Counted from the first letter of the stretch, positions 1-9,995 are shown. The stretch is 64,000 bases of DNA from Candidatus Reconcilbacillus cellulovorans (GCA_002507565.1 MOXJ01000008.1:19132-83131); one strand, 5' to 3'. Numbers and translations are program-made. Notes: generated by a model not told the origin, from the sequence alone.

Positions 1-188
1 ACTCGAGCAAACTCGGCATTCGGCCGTTTACCGCCTTCGCCGCGCCGGATGAAATCGACCTGTTGATCACCGACGACGGAGCGGACGCCCAGATGCTCGC
101 TCGGCTTGAGGAACGCGGTATCCGCGTGATGGTAGCCGGACCGGCGGAAGTGTATTATAATGGGAAGGGGAATGTAAAAGGAATGTAA
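1..188 (+). CDS. DeoR-family transcriptional regulator, C-terminal fragment
   Basis: Only the last 61 codons are in the window (first full codon at base 3, TAA at 186-188). The peptide reads SKLGIRPFTAFAAPDEID, then LLITDD, then a hydrophobic strand ending VMVAG. This is the C-terminal end of the DeoR sugar-phosphate sensor domain, where an IDTLITDD-like segment is followed by a Val/Ile-rich strand. The N-terminal winged helix lies outside the window, so the regulated pathway cannot be named. The family usually represses sugar or nucleoside catabolic operons. The call rests on the short motif only. Confidence 0.6.
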   Translation, partial: SSKLGIRPFTAFAAPDEIDLLITDDGADAQMLARLEERGIRVMVAGPAEVYYNGKGNVKGM

Positions 189-210
189 ATCCAGAAAGGA
201 CGATGGGTCG

Positions 211-2100
211 GTGGCTCTCAGACCGTTCGGTCTGTTTTCGGTTTTGATTTGGGCCAAAGCGGCGCTGGCGTATGCCGTGCTGTTCGGTGCGGACGCGTCG
301 TGTCTGTGGCGGCCGCTCGTCGTCGAGCTTCCGTTTGTTTGGCTCGTCTTCGTCTTCATCGAGCGATGGGGCGGCGTCCGCAAATGGGCGGCTTATTGGA
401 CGGCAGACCTGTTGCTGACGGGGATTTATTTCGCGGTCATCATGTACTACAAATATTACGGCATCGTCGTGACGTATCACGCGCTTCAGCAGATCAACCA
501 GTTGTTCGAAGTCCGGCAGAGCGTCTATTCGCTGATGCATCCGTACTTTTTGCTCATTTTCACCGATTTGGTCGTCATGGCCGGATGGTTCGCGTGGAAA
601 AGGGGGAAAATCCCGGCGCTCCAGTCGGCGCGGCCGGCACCGGACAAACTCCGGCGGGCGGTCGCGGTCGCGGCTTTCGCGGCCGGAGCGTTTTTGATCT
701 GGCAAAACCGCGCGATCGTCAACGAATTGCGCCAGACGCGCGAAATGGGGATTATGCATTACCAGGTGTACACGATCATCTCCGACGCCGCCCGAGCCTG
801 GACGGAGTCGTCGAGCTTCGCCGCCGGACTGCCGGTCGTAACGCCGGAAGTCGTCGCCGCCGTCAAAGGCGATGAACAGAAGGACGTACACTCGCCGCAG
901 TTCGGTCTCGCCTCCGGACGCAACGTCATCATCGTCCAGCTGGAGTCGTTTCAAAATTTTTTGCTCGACCTGACCGTCGACGGCCGGGAAGTGACGCCGG
1001 TCATGAACCGGCTGAAGCGGGAGGCGATCTATTTCCCGCGCTTTTTCCAGCAGGTCGGGCAAGGCAACACCTCGGACGCCGAATTCGTCGTCAACACGTC
1101 GTTTTATGTGCCTTCCGCCGGCGCCGCGTCGCGGGAATATACCGGCCGGGAACTGCCGGGTTTGCCGAGGCTGTTCAGGACATACGGCTACGAGGCCGTC
1201 ACGTTCCATACCAATACGGTTGAATTTTGGAATCGCGATGAGCTTTATCCGGCGCTCGGTTTTTCACGTTACTACGATATGGCGTTTTTCGGCGAGCAAG
1301 ACGTCATCGCGTTCGGCGCCTCGGACGAAGTCCTGTACCGCAAAACGGCGGAAGAGCTCGATCGGCTGCACCGCGAAGGCAAGGCGTTTTACGCGCAGGT
1401 CGTTTCCCTGTCCGCACACCATCCCTACATCCTGCCCGAGGAAAAAATCAAGCTGAAGCTGCCCGACCGGTTCGCCGGCACGCTTGTGGGCCGATATCTG
1501 CAGGCGCAGCATTATGCGGACGAGGCGCTCGGGCTGTTCGTCGACGAGCTGCGCTCCCGCGGGTTGTGGGACCGTTCGCTCGTCGTCATCTACGGCGACC
1601 ATCTCGGCCTGCCGATCTACGCGCTGACGCGCGAGGAAAAGCGGCTGATGGCCGAACTGTTGGGGCGCGATTACGGCTACGTCGACATGCTGAACGTGCC
1701 GCTTCTCGTTCTGTTGCCCGGCGTCGCCGACGTCGCGCCGCAGACGATCGACCGGGTAGGTGGACAGGCGGACGTTTTTCCGACCGTGGCGGAGTTGATG
1801 GGATTTCCGGACGACGGCGGGATTCGTTTCGGGAAAAACCTGTTTTTGCCCGGCCCGAATCTGCTCCCCCAATCGTACTATTTGCCGTCGGGTTCGTTTC
1901 TCAACGACGAGGCGCTGTTCATTCCCGGGCAAGGATTCGAAGACGGGGAGATTTACCCGATTCGGCCGGGCGCGGGGAAACCGGCCGTGACGGAGGACGA
2001 GTTTCGGCGCGCCGCCGAACTGTTCAGGATGTCCGAGCAGGTCGTCCGGCGTCTGCCGGAACTTCACCGGAACGTTTCATCGTCCGGCGGCCGCGAATGA
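211..2100 (+). CDS. LtaS-type lipoteichoic acid synthase family sulfatase
   Basis: The 629-residue membrane protein matches the LtaS family in size and layout: five hydrophobic segments in the first ~170 residues, then an extracellular sulfatase fold. The catalytic threonine is visible in GNTSDAEF (Thr287). Metal-site elements follow, with HHPY near 403 and GDH at 462-464. LtaS enzymes transfer glycerol phosphate from phosphatidylglycerol onto a growing polymer outside the membrane. The start is GTG 211 behind AAAGGA at 195-200; the nearer ATG at 203 opens a frame that stops after 14 codons. It could be the synthase itself or a primase-like paralogue; sequence alone does not decide. Confidence 0.85.
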   Translation: MALRPFGLFSVLIWAKAALAYAVLFGADASCLWRPLVVELPFVWLVFVFIERWGGVRKWAAYWTADLLLTGIYFAVIMYYKYYGIVVTYHALQQINQLFEVRQSVYSLMHPYFLLIFTDLVVMAGWFAWKRGKIPALQSARPAPDKLRRAVAVAAFAAGAFLIWQNRAIVNELRQTREMGIMHYQVYTIISDAARAWTESSSFAAGLPVVTPEVVAAVKGDEQKDVHSPQFGLASGRNVIIVQLESFQNFLLDLTVDGREVTPVMNRLKREAIYFPRFFQQVGQGNTSDAEFVVNTSFYVPSAGAASREYTGRELPGLPRLFRTYGYEAVTFHTNTVEFWNRDELYPALGFSRYYDMAFFGEQDVIAFGASDEVLYRKTAEELDRLHREGKAFYAQVVSLSAHHPYILPEEKIKLKLPDRFAGTLVGRYLQAQHYADEALGLFVDELRSRGLWDRSLVVIYGDHLGLPIYALTREEKRLMAELLGRDYGYVDMLNVPLLVLLPGVADVAPQTIDRVGGQADVFPTVAELMGFPDDGGIRFGKNLFLPGPNLLPQSYYLPSGSFLNDEALFIPGQGFEDGEIYPIRPGAGKPAVTEDEFRRAAELFRMSEQVVRRLPELHRNVSSSGGRE

Positions 2101-2104
2101 AAAA

Positions 2105-2395
2105 TCAGTCCCAAAAAAATCGATGAGAAAAATGTCGCCATTCGTCGGGATCTGCCGTCCGGTGGCCGACCGTTTCCGCATACGGCGACGCGATCAGGCC
2201 GGCTTTGTGAAAAACGGTGCGGTGTCCGCACTTGGCGCAAAACGCCGCGTTCGGGCCGTTGACGTGAGTGCACGGGTCGCCGAACGGTCCGCCGTCGTTC
2301 GTACATCGGTTGCGCACCGGCGCCCCGCACAGGATGCAATATTCGTCTCCTTGTTCGGGTCTATGGCCGCAGCGGATGCAGGCGTGCGCGGTCAT
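2105..2395 (-). CDS. Small zinc-ribbon protein
   Basis: A 96-residue protein with three CxxC pairs (Cys6/9, Cys20/23, Cys53/56) plus further cysteines near 31 and 42, the pattern of two or more stacked zinc ribbons. No catalytic domain is visible. The start ATG overlaps the TGA of the upstream gerPC gene (ATGA), behind AAGGAGGG about 12 bases away, so it should be translated with the gerP genes. Function is unknown; co-location suggests a spore-coat or late sporulation role, which is inference only. It ends five bases from the convergent LtaS-type gene. Confidence 0.65.
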   Translation of the reverse strand: MTAHACIRCGHRPEQGDEYCILCGAPVRNRCTNDGGPFGDPCTHVNGPNAAFCAKCGHRTVFHKAGLIASPYAETVGHRTADPDEWRHFSHRFFWD

Positions 2396-2694
2396 CCCGG
2401 CTCGTTCCCTCCTTCTATGCTGCCGTTTTCTTTTGCCGGATCGGGCGCTTCGGCAGCCTCATCTTCTCCCGCGGAATGGTTGAGCAACGTTTTCAACCCT
2501 TCTTCGTCGCCCAGCGCGGAAACGCCGACGTGCAACGTCCCACTGAGTTCACGGACGTTCATTTCTTGAATTTTATAGGTGATATTTCCGATCCGAAGTG
2601 GGAGCATGTTCCGAAGATCTTCTTTCAGCGACCGGATGTCTTCTTCAAGCTTGGCCAGTCGAAGTGCAAGCCAGTCGACGCAGGGTGGAAACAT
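2392..2694 (-). CDS. gerPC: Spore germination protein GerPC-like
   Basis: A 100-residue protein beginning with an amphipathic helix (LAKLEEDIRSLKEDLR) followed by NITYKIQEMNVRELSGTL, the signature of GerPC, and an acidic tail. GerP proteins are coat-associated and are needed for germinants to cross the coat and reach inner-membrane receptors. It is shorter than the ~200-residue Bacillus form and appears to keep only the core. AAGGAG lies nine bases before the ATG. It sits between gerPB and the zinc-ribbon gene. Confidence 0.7.
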   Translation of the reverse strand: MFPPCVDWLALRLAKLEEDIRSLKEDLRNMLPLRIGNITYKIQEMNVRELSGTLHVGVSALGDEEGLKTLLNHSAGEDEAAEAPDPAKENGSIEGGNEPG

Positions 2695-2707
2695 TGCGGA
2701 TCGCTCC

Positions 2708-2890
2708 TTATGGAGGGGTGGGAATCGTCGGTTCCGGCATGACGGCGGATGGACCGGCCGGGCCGGGAGCTACCGTTCGGCCGGCGGAAACGGTCGTCGC
2801 CCGGTTCCGACAAAAAACGGTTGTGCCGATGTTCAGGGAACCCAGGTTGGTGATCATCTGGATGCGGATCACCGCGATCGCGATCTGCAT
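2708..2890 (-). CDS. gerPB: Spore germination protein GerPB-like
   Basis: A 60-residue protein. The IRIQMITNLGSLNIGTTVF stretch is characteristic of the GerPB/GerPD group, followed by a Pro/Gly-rich tail. The chosen ATG at 2890 has GAGGGGG nine bases upstream; a TTG at 2908 would add six residues but overlaps the gerPA stop region and has a poorer ribosome site. It is the second gene of the minus-strand gerP block. Assignment to PB rather than PD is tentative. Confidence 0.65.
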   Translation of the reverse strand: MQIAIAVIRIQMITNLGSLNIGTTVFCRNRATTVSAGRTVAPGPAGPSAVMPEPTIPTPP

Positions 2891-2904
2891 GGTGGCGTTC
2901 CCCC

Positions 2905-3120
2905 TCAAATGGTGCGGCCGGTCTGGTCGGCGATGTCCGGATCGGAGACGGCGTTTCGGTCGACGTTGAAAGATGGACTGGCGTCGCCGACGACGAAATT
3001 GCCGCCGACGGACTTGGAATTGGCGGTGTTGCCCTTAAAAATGTTGTTGCCGAAGTTGACGGAGCCGTTGCGTGAAACGTCGTTGATCTTGATGCTGAAG
3101 ATGTTGTAGACGTTCGGCAT
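2905..3120 (-). CDS. Spore germination protein GerPA/GerPF family
   Basis: A 71-residue protein with the GerPA/PF hallmarks: an N-terminal KINDVS...GSVNFGNNI segment, a polar Ser/Gly/Asn middle and a C-terminal DPDIADQ motif. It is the first gene of the leftward gerP block and is preceded by GGAG five bases before the ATG. Members are small coat-layer proteins that help germinants permeate. PA and PF are paralogous and cannot be told apart reliably here. Confidence 0.75.
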   Translation of the reverse strand: MPNVYNIFSIKINDVSRNGSVNFGNNIFKGNTANSKSVGGNFVVGDASPSFNVDRNAVSDPDIADQTGRTI

Positions 3121-3142
3121 TCGTCTCCATCCTTTTTTGTTG

Positions 3143-3171
3143 CATTGTATGACGGACGCCCAGCCGGAGTT
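3143..3171 (-). promoter_or_regulatory. Putative sigma-K/sigma-E type promoter of the gerP block
   Basis: Read on the minus strand, CATACAATG (3143-3151) resembles the sporulation -10 element CATAnnnTA (sigma-K) or CATACAnT (sigma-E). An AAC trinucleotide lies 17 bases upstream (3169-3171), as in sigma-K -35 regions. It sits 23 bases before the gerPA/F start. gerP operons are known to be mother-cell controlled, which fits, but the -35 match is weak. Confidence 0.4.
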
Positions 3172-3201
3172 CCGACCGCGGCCGGGCGTCGGCGCAGGGG
3201 C

Positions 3202-3660
3202 TCAGTTTTCCCGTCCGACGGGTATGTCGAAGAGAGGTTCGTCGGCGGCCTTGCGGAAGCGGATTTCGAGGTAGCCGCGCCGGAGAACGGCCCTGCCGGT
3301 TGCCGGTTCGACGGCGGAGGGAAGGCGTACGGTTCGGATGCCGAAGGAAGGATGAGCCTCGATCCGGACATGCCAGCGGCCGGCGCGGATGCGCAGGCGG
3401 TCAGGCTCTATGCGCGGGGGAACGGCGATTCGGACCGTCAAGGTCCGGCCGATTTCGGCCGTCCGGATCGGCGAACGCCCGTCGTCCGGTCGGGCGGAAG
3501 CGCCGGGCGCCGTCGCTTTGCGGAGACAGCGGTCGATTTCCTCGCGGACATAAGTGTCGAGGCGTTCGGGATCGAGGGCGAGTTCGGCGATGTTTTCGGG
3601 AGGACGAATGCCGAACAGACGCTCGAACTGATTCCAAGGAAAAGGAAATCCGGCCGGCAT
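3202..3660 (-). CDS. Hsp20/alpha-crystallin-like protein (possible spore coat type)
   Basis: A 152-residue protein with a C-terminal beta-rich domain, including LTVRIAVPPRIEPDRLRI and GYLEIRFRK, that looks like a divergent alpha-crystallin domain. The N-terminal region is Pro/Trp-rich (MPAGFPFPWNQFERLFG), as in small heat shock proteins. The ATG at 3660 has GGAGG nine bases upstream; the longer Arg-rich N-terminal extension in the same frame lacks such a site. Gram-positive spore formers have coat-associated members of this fold (CotP/CotM type). Next to gerP, a spore role is plausible but not shown. Confidence 0.6.
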   Translation of the reverse strand: MPAGFPFPWNQFERLFGIRPPENIAELALDPERLDTYVREEIDRCLRKATAPGASARPDDGRSPIRTAEIGRTLTVRIAVPPRIEPDRLRIRAGRWHVRIEAHPSFGIRTVRLPSAVEPATGRAVLRRGYLEIRFRKAADEPLFDIPVGREN

Positions 3661-3676
3661 GGCGATCGACCTCCGA

Positions 3677-3940
3677 TCACAGCGTATGCTGTGAATCCGT
3701 CGAGGGGTGACGCGCCGCGGGCTCGAACGTCTTTTCGAGCAGACGCGCCGCATGGCGGAATCGGACGAGCGAACACGGGTCGAGCGGCTGGTGGTAATAG
3801 CCGCATAGCTCGCGGAACGGCTCGCTGCGGATCATCCGGTAGAACGAAAGCCGGGGAGGGCCGGACTGTTCGGCCAAAAGAAGCCGAATAAACGGGCGGA
3901 TGCGCGGATCTCGCCCCGGCGGCAGTCGGATGTGGCGCAA
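3677..3940 (-). CDS. Hypothetical protein upstream of Hsp20-like gene
   Basis: An 87-residue basic, aromatic-rich protein starting at TTG 3940 with a GGGG run about ten bases upstream. It ends 16 bases before the Hsp20-like start, and that gap contains the GGAGG used by the next gene, so the two look co-transcribed. I recognise no domain. The central FYRMIRSEPFRELCGYYHQP segment looks like folded protein rather than random translation, but the gene could be spurious. Confidence 0.4.
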   Translation of the reverse strand: MRHIRLPPGRDPRIRPFIRLLLAEQSGPPRLSFYRMIRSEPFRELCGYYHQPLDPCSLVRFRHAARLLEKTFEPAARHPSTDSQHTL

Positions 3941-4010
3941 GGCGGATTTCCCCCGTTTCCGTAACCTTTTGATTTTAGTATGGCGGGGTTGCCCTTTCGG
4001 TTATGCGGAT

Positions 4011-4039
4011 TTGACGTTTGTCCGTTTTTGTTGCATGAT
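4011..4039 (+). promoter_or_regulatory. Putative sigma-A promoter of zur
   Basis: TTGACG (4011-4016), a 17-base spacer and CATGAT (4034-4039) lie 41 bases before the zur start. The -35 is close to consensus and the -10 matches four of six positions. Confidence 0.45.
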
Positions 4040-4079
4040 GGGAAGAAAACGGGGATCGATCCGTCCGGGGGGCTGATCG

Positions 4080-4526
4080 ATGGGCGTCGAGGACATTTTG
4101 CGCGACATGGCGGTTCGCGGGATGCGCATTACGGAACAGCGGAAGACGCTCGCCCGGCTTTTTGCGGAAAAAGACGGCTACTGGACGCCGAAAGAAGTAT
4201 ACGAACGCATGTCCGAACGGTATCCCGGTCTGAGTTTCGACACCGTCTACCGCAACTTAAGGCAAATGCATGAGTTCGGCATTCTGGAGCAATTTACGCT
4301 CGACGGAGGCGTCAAATTCCGGCTTCGGTGCGAAGGCCGTTCAGGTCACCATCATCATTTCATCTGCCTGGGCTGTGACCGCGTCGAGCCGATCGACTAT
4401 TGCCCGATGCCGGATGCCGCCGGTTTGCCGCCCGACGCGGAGATCGTGCGCCACCGGTTCGAGGTGTTCGGGTTTTGCGGAGAATGTCGCGAATCAAAAG
4501 GGGACGGCGGGCATGCTCCGGTCTGA
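4080..4526 (+). CDS. zur: Zinc uptake repressor Zur (Fur family)
   Basis: A 148-residue Fur-family protein with an N-terminal winged helix ([14 protein letters not shown]) and a C-terminal metal-binding half. It has [10 protein letters not shown] at about 95-104, a CPM motif, and a final CGEC pair, so the structural-zinc cysteines CxxC...CxxC are present. The [13 protein letters not shown] and EVFGFCGEC segments follow Bacillus Zur more closely than Fur or PerR; a separate Fur is encoded at 53215. The zinc importer operon 2.4 kb downstream carries a Zur-type palindrome, which supports the role: zinc-loaded repression of uptake genes. Its 3' end overlaps yidD by 14 bases. Confidence 0.8.
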   Translation: MGVEDILRDMAVRGMRITEQRKTLARLFAEKDGYWTPKEVYERMSERYPGLSFDTVYRNLRQMHEFGILEQFTLDGGVKFRLRCEGRSGHHHHFICLGCDRVEPIDYCPMPDAAGLPPDAEIVRHRFEVFGFCGECRESKGDGGHAPV

Positions 4527-4788
4527 AGCGGCGCGACGGTTCGCCAGAAGGCTTGTGGCCGCGCCGATCCGGTTTTACCGGGTCGCGGTGTCGCCGCTTC
4601 TGCCTTCGGTTTGCCGGTTCTATCCGTCCTGTTCCGTTTACGCGATCGAAGCGATCGAACGCCACGGCGTCCGGCGCGGCGTCGCGCTGGCCGTCCGGCG
4701 CATCGCCAAATGCCATCCGTTTCATCCCGGCGGCTACGATCCCGTTCCGGCAGCCGACGAGAAGTCGACTCGAAGAGAAAGGGTGTGA
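4513..4788 (+). CDS. yidD: Membrane protein insertion efficiency factor YidD
   Basis: A 91-residue protein with the full YidD signature: [16 protein letters not shown] followed by [13 protein letters not shown]. The family is a small, membrane-associated, cysteine-containing factor thought to help YidC-type insertion. The ATG at 4513 lies inside the 3' end of zur in another frame, so translation is probably coupled. metG follows three bases after the stop. The C-terminus is charged (EKSTRRERV). Confidence 0.85.
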   Translation: MLRSEAARRFARRLVAAPIRFYRVAVSPLLPSVCRFYPSCSVYAIEAIERHGVRRGVALAVRRIAKCHPFHPGGYDPVPAADEKSTRRERV

Positions 4789-6807
<2,019 letters not shown>

Positions 6808-6823
6808 GCGGATGACGCCAAAT

Positions 6824-6855
6824 GGGGGGTTGACGATCACCCCCCGATTGTTTTA
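6824..6855 (+). terminator. Rho-independent terminator after metG
   Basis: GGGGGGT (6824-6830) pairs with ACCCCCC (6839-6845) around an eight-base loop, followed by a T-rich run. The -35 of the znu promoter is embedded in the loop, so the end of one transcription unit and the start of the next overlap. Confidence 0.65.
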
Positions 6856-6859
6856 TGAT
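6830..6859 (+). promoter_or_regulatory. Sigma-A promoter of znuACB
   Basis: TTGACG (6830-6835), an 18-base spacer and TATGAT (6854-6859). Transcription would start near 6866, at the first bases of the Zur palindrome, so bound repressor would block initiation. Confidence 0.6.
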
Positions 6860-6866
6860 TATAAAC

Positions 6867-6879
6867 CGTAATCATTACG
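6867..6879. promoter_or_regulatory. Zur box (perfect palindrome)
   Basis: CGTAATCATTACG is a perfect 6-1-6 inverted repeat and equals the core of the Bacillus Zur operator TCGTAATnATTACGA (right flank A matches, left flank is C). It lies at the predicted transcription start of the zinc importer genes, 21 bases before the znuA start codon. Zur is encoded at 4080. Confidence 0.8.
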
Positions 6880-6900
6880 ATTATTGAGGAGGAAACACCG

Positions 6901-7860
6901 ATGAACCAGCTTGACCGGAAGACGATCCGGTTTGTTGGTATACGGCGGGCGGCCGCGCTCGTTTGGACCGTTTGTTCCGCCTTAGCCTTGTCGGCATGTT
7001 CGGGCGTTATGCGGCATTCGGAAGAAAGCGGCCGGACGGTCGTCGTCGCTTCGTTTTATCCGCTTGCCTTCATCGCAGAAGAGATCGGAGGGTCGCACGT
7101 CCGTGTCGTCAATCTGGTACCGACGGGCGTCGAACCGCACGATTGGTCGCCCGGCGCGCGCGACCGGCAGGAAATGGAGCAGGCGGACGTTTTCGTCTAT
7201 AACGGACTCGGTTTCGAAAGCTGGGTCGGCGACGCGATCGCCAGTTTCGACGGATCGAACCGGCCGGTGATCGTTGAAGCGTCCAAAGGCGTCGACGTTT
7301 TATACGTTACGGACGAACACGGGAAAAAAGGCGAAACGGTCGCCGACCCGCATGTCTGGGTCAGCCCGCTTCAGGCGCGAAAGCTTGCCGAAAATGTCCG
7401 AGACGGTTTGGTTCGGGCTGATCCCGAACGGCGCGACGTTTACGAACAAAACGCGTCCCGGCTGATCGCACGGCTCGATGATTTGCACCGCCGCTATGCC
7501 GCGGAGCTCGGGGCGGTGTCGCGCAAGGAGTTCGTCGTTTCGCACGACTCGTTCGGGTATGTCGCCCGCGATTACGGCCTCATCCAGGTGCCGATCATGG
7601 GACTTGCGCCGGATGCCGAGCCGACCGCCCAGACGATGAGACAAATCGCGGAATTTGTGCGTGAACGCGGGATCCGGTATATTTTTTTCGAAGAACTCGT
7701 TCCGTCCGATGTCGCAGAGACGTTGGCGAAAGACGCCGGCGTCGGTACCTTGGTGCTCAGCCCGATGGAAGGGCTGACGAAAGAGCAGCAGCGCGCGGGC
7801 GTCACGTATTTGACGCTGATGGAAGACAATTTGCGCCATCTGTTGGCGGCCTTGCGCTGA
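6901..7860 (+). CDS. znuA: Zinc ABC transporter substrate-binding lipoprotein ZnuA
   Basis: The 319-residue protein has a lipoprotein signal with lipobox LSAC (lipidated Cys33) and the cluster A-I metal-binding fold. Metal-ligand candidates are His in VEPHDWSP, His in ADPHVWVSP, His in VSHDSFGY and an acidic residue near the C-terminus. A short His/Lys/Glu loop (DEHGKKGE) sits where zinc-binding members carry a His-rich loop. It is first gene of a Zur-boxed operon with znuC and znuB. Zinc is strongly favoured over manganese by the operator, although the fold alone cannot separate them. GAGGAGG precedes the ATG. Confidence 0.85.
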   Translation: MNQLDRKTIRFVGIRRAAALVWTVCSALALSACSGVMRHSEESGRTVVVASFYPLAFIAEEIGGSHVRVVNLVPTGVEPHDWSPGARDRQEMEQADVFVYNGLGFESWVGDAIASFDGSNRPVIVEASKGVDVLYVTDEHGKKGETVADPHVWVSPLQARKLAENVRDGLVRADPERRDVYEQNASRLIARLDDLHRRYAAELGAVSRKEFVVSHDSFGYVARDYGLIQVPIMGLAPDAEPTAQTMRQIAEFVRERGIRYIFFEELVPSDVAETLAKDAGVGTLVLSPMEGLTKEQQRAGVTYLTLMEDNLRHLLAALR

Positions 7861-7878
7861 CGAGGGGCGGAGAAACCG

Positions 7879-8661
7879 ATGAGTACGGCGCCGGATTGTC
7901 ATCCGTTCGTTCTCGAAATGGAAAACGTATCGTTCGCCTACGAGAATCGGCGCGTGGCGGACGGGCTGTCCTGGCGGGTGCGGGAACGAGATTTTTGCGC
8001 GCTGGTCGGGCCGAACGGTTCCGGAAAAACGACGCTGTTGAAGCTGGCGGTCGGCTTGCTTCGCCCGCACAAAGGAACGGTACGGCTGTTCGGCCGCGAC
8101 TTGTTGTCTTTCCGCGATTGGCGGCGCGTCGGCTATATGCCGCAGCGGAGCCATCTCAATCCTTTGTTCCCGACGACGGTGCGCGAAGTCGTGCTGTCGG
8201 GGCTGTACGGCCGCGACCGGATGTTCCGCAGGCTGACGGCCGAAGACAGGCGGCGGGCGGAAGAGGCGATGGAGGCGCTCGGTGTCGCCGGTTTGGCCGA
8301 ACGCCGGATCGGCAGATTGTCGGGCGGCCAACAGCAGCGGGTGTTGCTTGCGCGGGCGATCGTCCGCAATCCGGATCTGCTTTTGCTCGACGAGCCGACC
8401 GCAGGTCTCGACGCGGAAACGCAGGCGGCTTTTTTCGCCATGTTGCGGCATATGCACGAGCGGCACCGGCTGACGATCGTGCTGGTGACGCACGACCGGG
8501 AACCGTTGCGCGACGTGCTGGAAAGCGAACCGGTGTTCGAGCACGGTGGGCTGCGGGCCTATGCTCGCCATGTGCATTCGGCGGAAGATTGCGGTCGCAC
8601 GGATCTCGTGCACGGTTTTCGCGAGGCGTGGGAGAGGGTGTCGGATGGACGTTTGGGTTGA
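7879..8661 (+). CDS. znuC: Zinc ABC transporter ATP-binding protein ZnuC
   Basis: The 260-residue ATPase has Walker A GPNGSGKTT, a Q-loop YMPQRSHLNPLFP, ABC signature LSGGQQQR and Walker B LLLLDEPTAGLD with a downstream switch histidine (VTHD). It powers metal import through ZnuB. It starts 18 bases after znuA, and its last 17 bases overlap znuB, so subunits are probably made in a coupled manner. Confidence 0.88.
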   Translation: MSTAPDCHPFVLEMENVSFAYENRRVADGLSWRVRERDFCALVGPNGSGKTTLLKLAVGLLRPHKGTVRLFGRDLLSFRDWRRVGYMPQRSHLNPLFPTTVREVVLSGLYGRDRMFRRLTAEDRRRAEEAMEALGVAGLAERRIGRLSGGQQQRVLLARAIVRNPDLLLLDEPTAGLDAETQAAFFAMLRHMHERHRLTIVLVTHDREPLRDVLESEPVFEHGGLRAYARHVHSAEDCGRTDLVHGFREAWERVSDGRLG

Positions 8662-9448
8662 ACCGTTTTTTTTGCGAGCACTGGCGGGAGGACTGCTGGT
8701 CGGCCTCATGTTGCCGGCGATCGGCGTCATTCTCGTTCTCCGGCGATTGTCGATGATCGGGGACTCGCTTGCGCACGCTTCGGTTGCGGGCGTGGCGCTC
8801 GGTTTGTTAATCGGCGTTTGGCCGCTTGCGGCCGGGCTCGGGTTTGCGCTGGCGACCGGCTTCGCCGTGGAATGGTTGCGCCGCGCTTATCGAGCCTACG
8901 CCGAATTGGCGGTCGCGATCACGATGTCGGGAGGGGTGGCCCTTGCCGCGTTTTTGTTTACGCTCGGCCGCGGGTTCAACCTGAACGTCTCGGCGTATCT
9001 GTTCGGAAGCGTCTATACGTTGAGCGGCGGGGAACTCGCCGCGATCGGCGGAGTTACGGCGGTCGTCCTCGCGATGCTGGTCGCGCTGAGAAAGGAATGG
9101 TATCTGCTCGCGTTCGACGAGGAGGCGGCGCACGTCGGCGGCCTGCCGGTGCAGACGTTAAACGGCGTTCTGACGGCGCTCGCCGCGACGGCGATCGCGG
9201 TGGCGATTAAAATCGTCGGCGCGCTGCTTGTTTCAGCGCTGCTCGTCATTCCTGCGGCGATCAGCCTTGCGGTCGCCGACGGCTTCCGTCGCGCGGCAGC
9301 TGTCGCCATTGTTTCGGCGGAAACGGCGATCGTCGTGGGGCTATTGGCGGCCGGAGCATGGAATTTGGCGCCCGGTGCCACCGTCGTGTTGACGCTGCTG
9401 GTTTTGTTGGCGGGCGCCGTGGTGTGGGCGCGGCGTCGGTCGCGATGA
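8645..9448 (+). CDS. znuB: Zinc ABC transporter permease ZnuB
   Basis: The 267-residue protein has eight or so hydrophobic segments of the ABC-3 metal permease family, with the coupling-helix region RRLSMIGDSLAHASVAGVALG. The ATG at 8645 is preceded by GGGAGAGGG and gives the usual N-terminus MDVWVEPFF; a longer reading in the same frame extends into znuC and is not typical of the family. It completes the Zur-regulated importer. The convergent XRE gene ends three bases downstream. Confidence 0.88.
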   Translation: MDVWVEPFFLRALAGGLLVGLMLPAIGVILVLRRLSMIGDSLAHASVAGVALGLLIGVWPLAAGLGFALATGFAVEWLRRAYRAYAELAVAITMSGGVALAAFLFTLGRGFNLNVSAYLFGSVYTLSGGELAAIGGVTAVVLAMLVALRKEWYLLAFDEEAAHVGGLPVQTLNGVLTALAATAIAVAIKIVGALLVSALLVIPAAISLAVADGFRRAAAVAIVSAETAIVVGLLAAGAWNLAPGATVVLTLLVLLAGAVVWARRRSR

Positions 9449-9451
9449 CCG

Positions 9452-9784
9452 CTAGGATTTCTTATGTCGTTTGCGATATTGGGTAAATTCGAGATATTCT
9501 TTGATGAAAGCGCATTCCTGCTCATCGAGTTCGTCGATTTGGCAATGCAGTTGCCATCGATCGTCAAAAAAATAAACACCTCCCTCTTCCCGGACGCCTG
9601 CCGCGCCGTCGGTTTTGCCGAGGATGAGCCAGTCGAGGGAAATGCCAAATCTTTTGGCGATTTCGATCAGGACTCCGACGCCGGGGGCGGATTTGCCGCG
9701 TTTCCAGTCGCCGACGTTCCCAGAAGAAATGCCGAGCGTTTTGGCGAATTCGCTCTGGGAAATGCCCCGCGATTTCATGAACAA
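9452..9784 (-). CDS. XRE-family repressor-like protein, start disrupted
   Basis: A ~110-residue protein with a Cro/CI helix-turn-helix (QSEFAKTLGISSGNVGDWKRGKSAPG) and a short acidic C-terminus. The first helix EIYRRLELFMKSRG would normally follow a start codon, but here it is preceded by an in-frame TAG (9806-9808). Beyond the TAG the frame stays open for 14 codons to an ATG at 9850 that has a GGAGGA at its own 5' codons. Translation as given uses TTG 9784 with no good ribosome site and loses half of helix 1. It is either a recent nonsense mutation, a sequence error, or initiation at a non-standard codon. Confidence 0.6.
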   Translation of the reverse strand: MFMKSRGISQSEFAKTLGISSGNVGDWKRGKSAPGVGVLIEIAKRFGISLDWLILGKTDGAAGVREEGGVYFFDDRWQLHCQIDELDEQECAFIKEYLEFTQYRKRHKKS

Positions 9785-9862
9785 TTCAAGCCTGCGGTAA
9801 ATTTCCTACGTTTTTTCTTTTCTCGGATTCGTGTTTCTACGTTCCTCCATGATTCCGCCTCT

Positions 9863-9876
9863 TTCGTAAAAACGAA
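9863..9876. promoter_or_regulatory. Inverted repeat, probable operator of the divergent XRE pair
   Basis: TTCGT-AAAA-ACGAA is a perfect 5-4-5 inverted repeat between the two divergent XRE genes. It abuts the -35 of the rightward promoter (9877). Such spacing fits binding by a dimeric Cro/CI-type repressor. Which of the two neighbours binds is not known. Confidence 0.5.
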
Positions 9877-9905
9877 TTGAAAGATTACGCATTTGCGATT
9901 ATAAT
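9877..9905 (+). promoter_or_regulatory. Sigma-A promoter for the rightward XRE gene
   Basis: TTGAAA (9877-9882), a 17-base spacer and a perfect TATAAT (9900-9905). It directs transcription rightwards, 90 bases before the TTG start at 9996. Confidence 0.75.
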
Positions 9906-9995
9906 AAGGAGAGGCAAGCTTGTTTCCCTCACTCCTCATGCCGCGACTTGTTCCGCTGTTTCCGACCATTCCCGAGACGAGGAGGACGATTTCCT

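Noticed and set aside
4513..4788. Longer frame upstream of yidD (from 4270)
   Set aside because: It overlaps zur entirely and lacks YidD similarity; ATG 4513 gives the normal family length.
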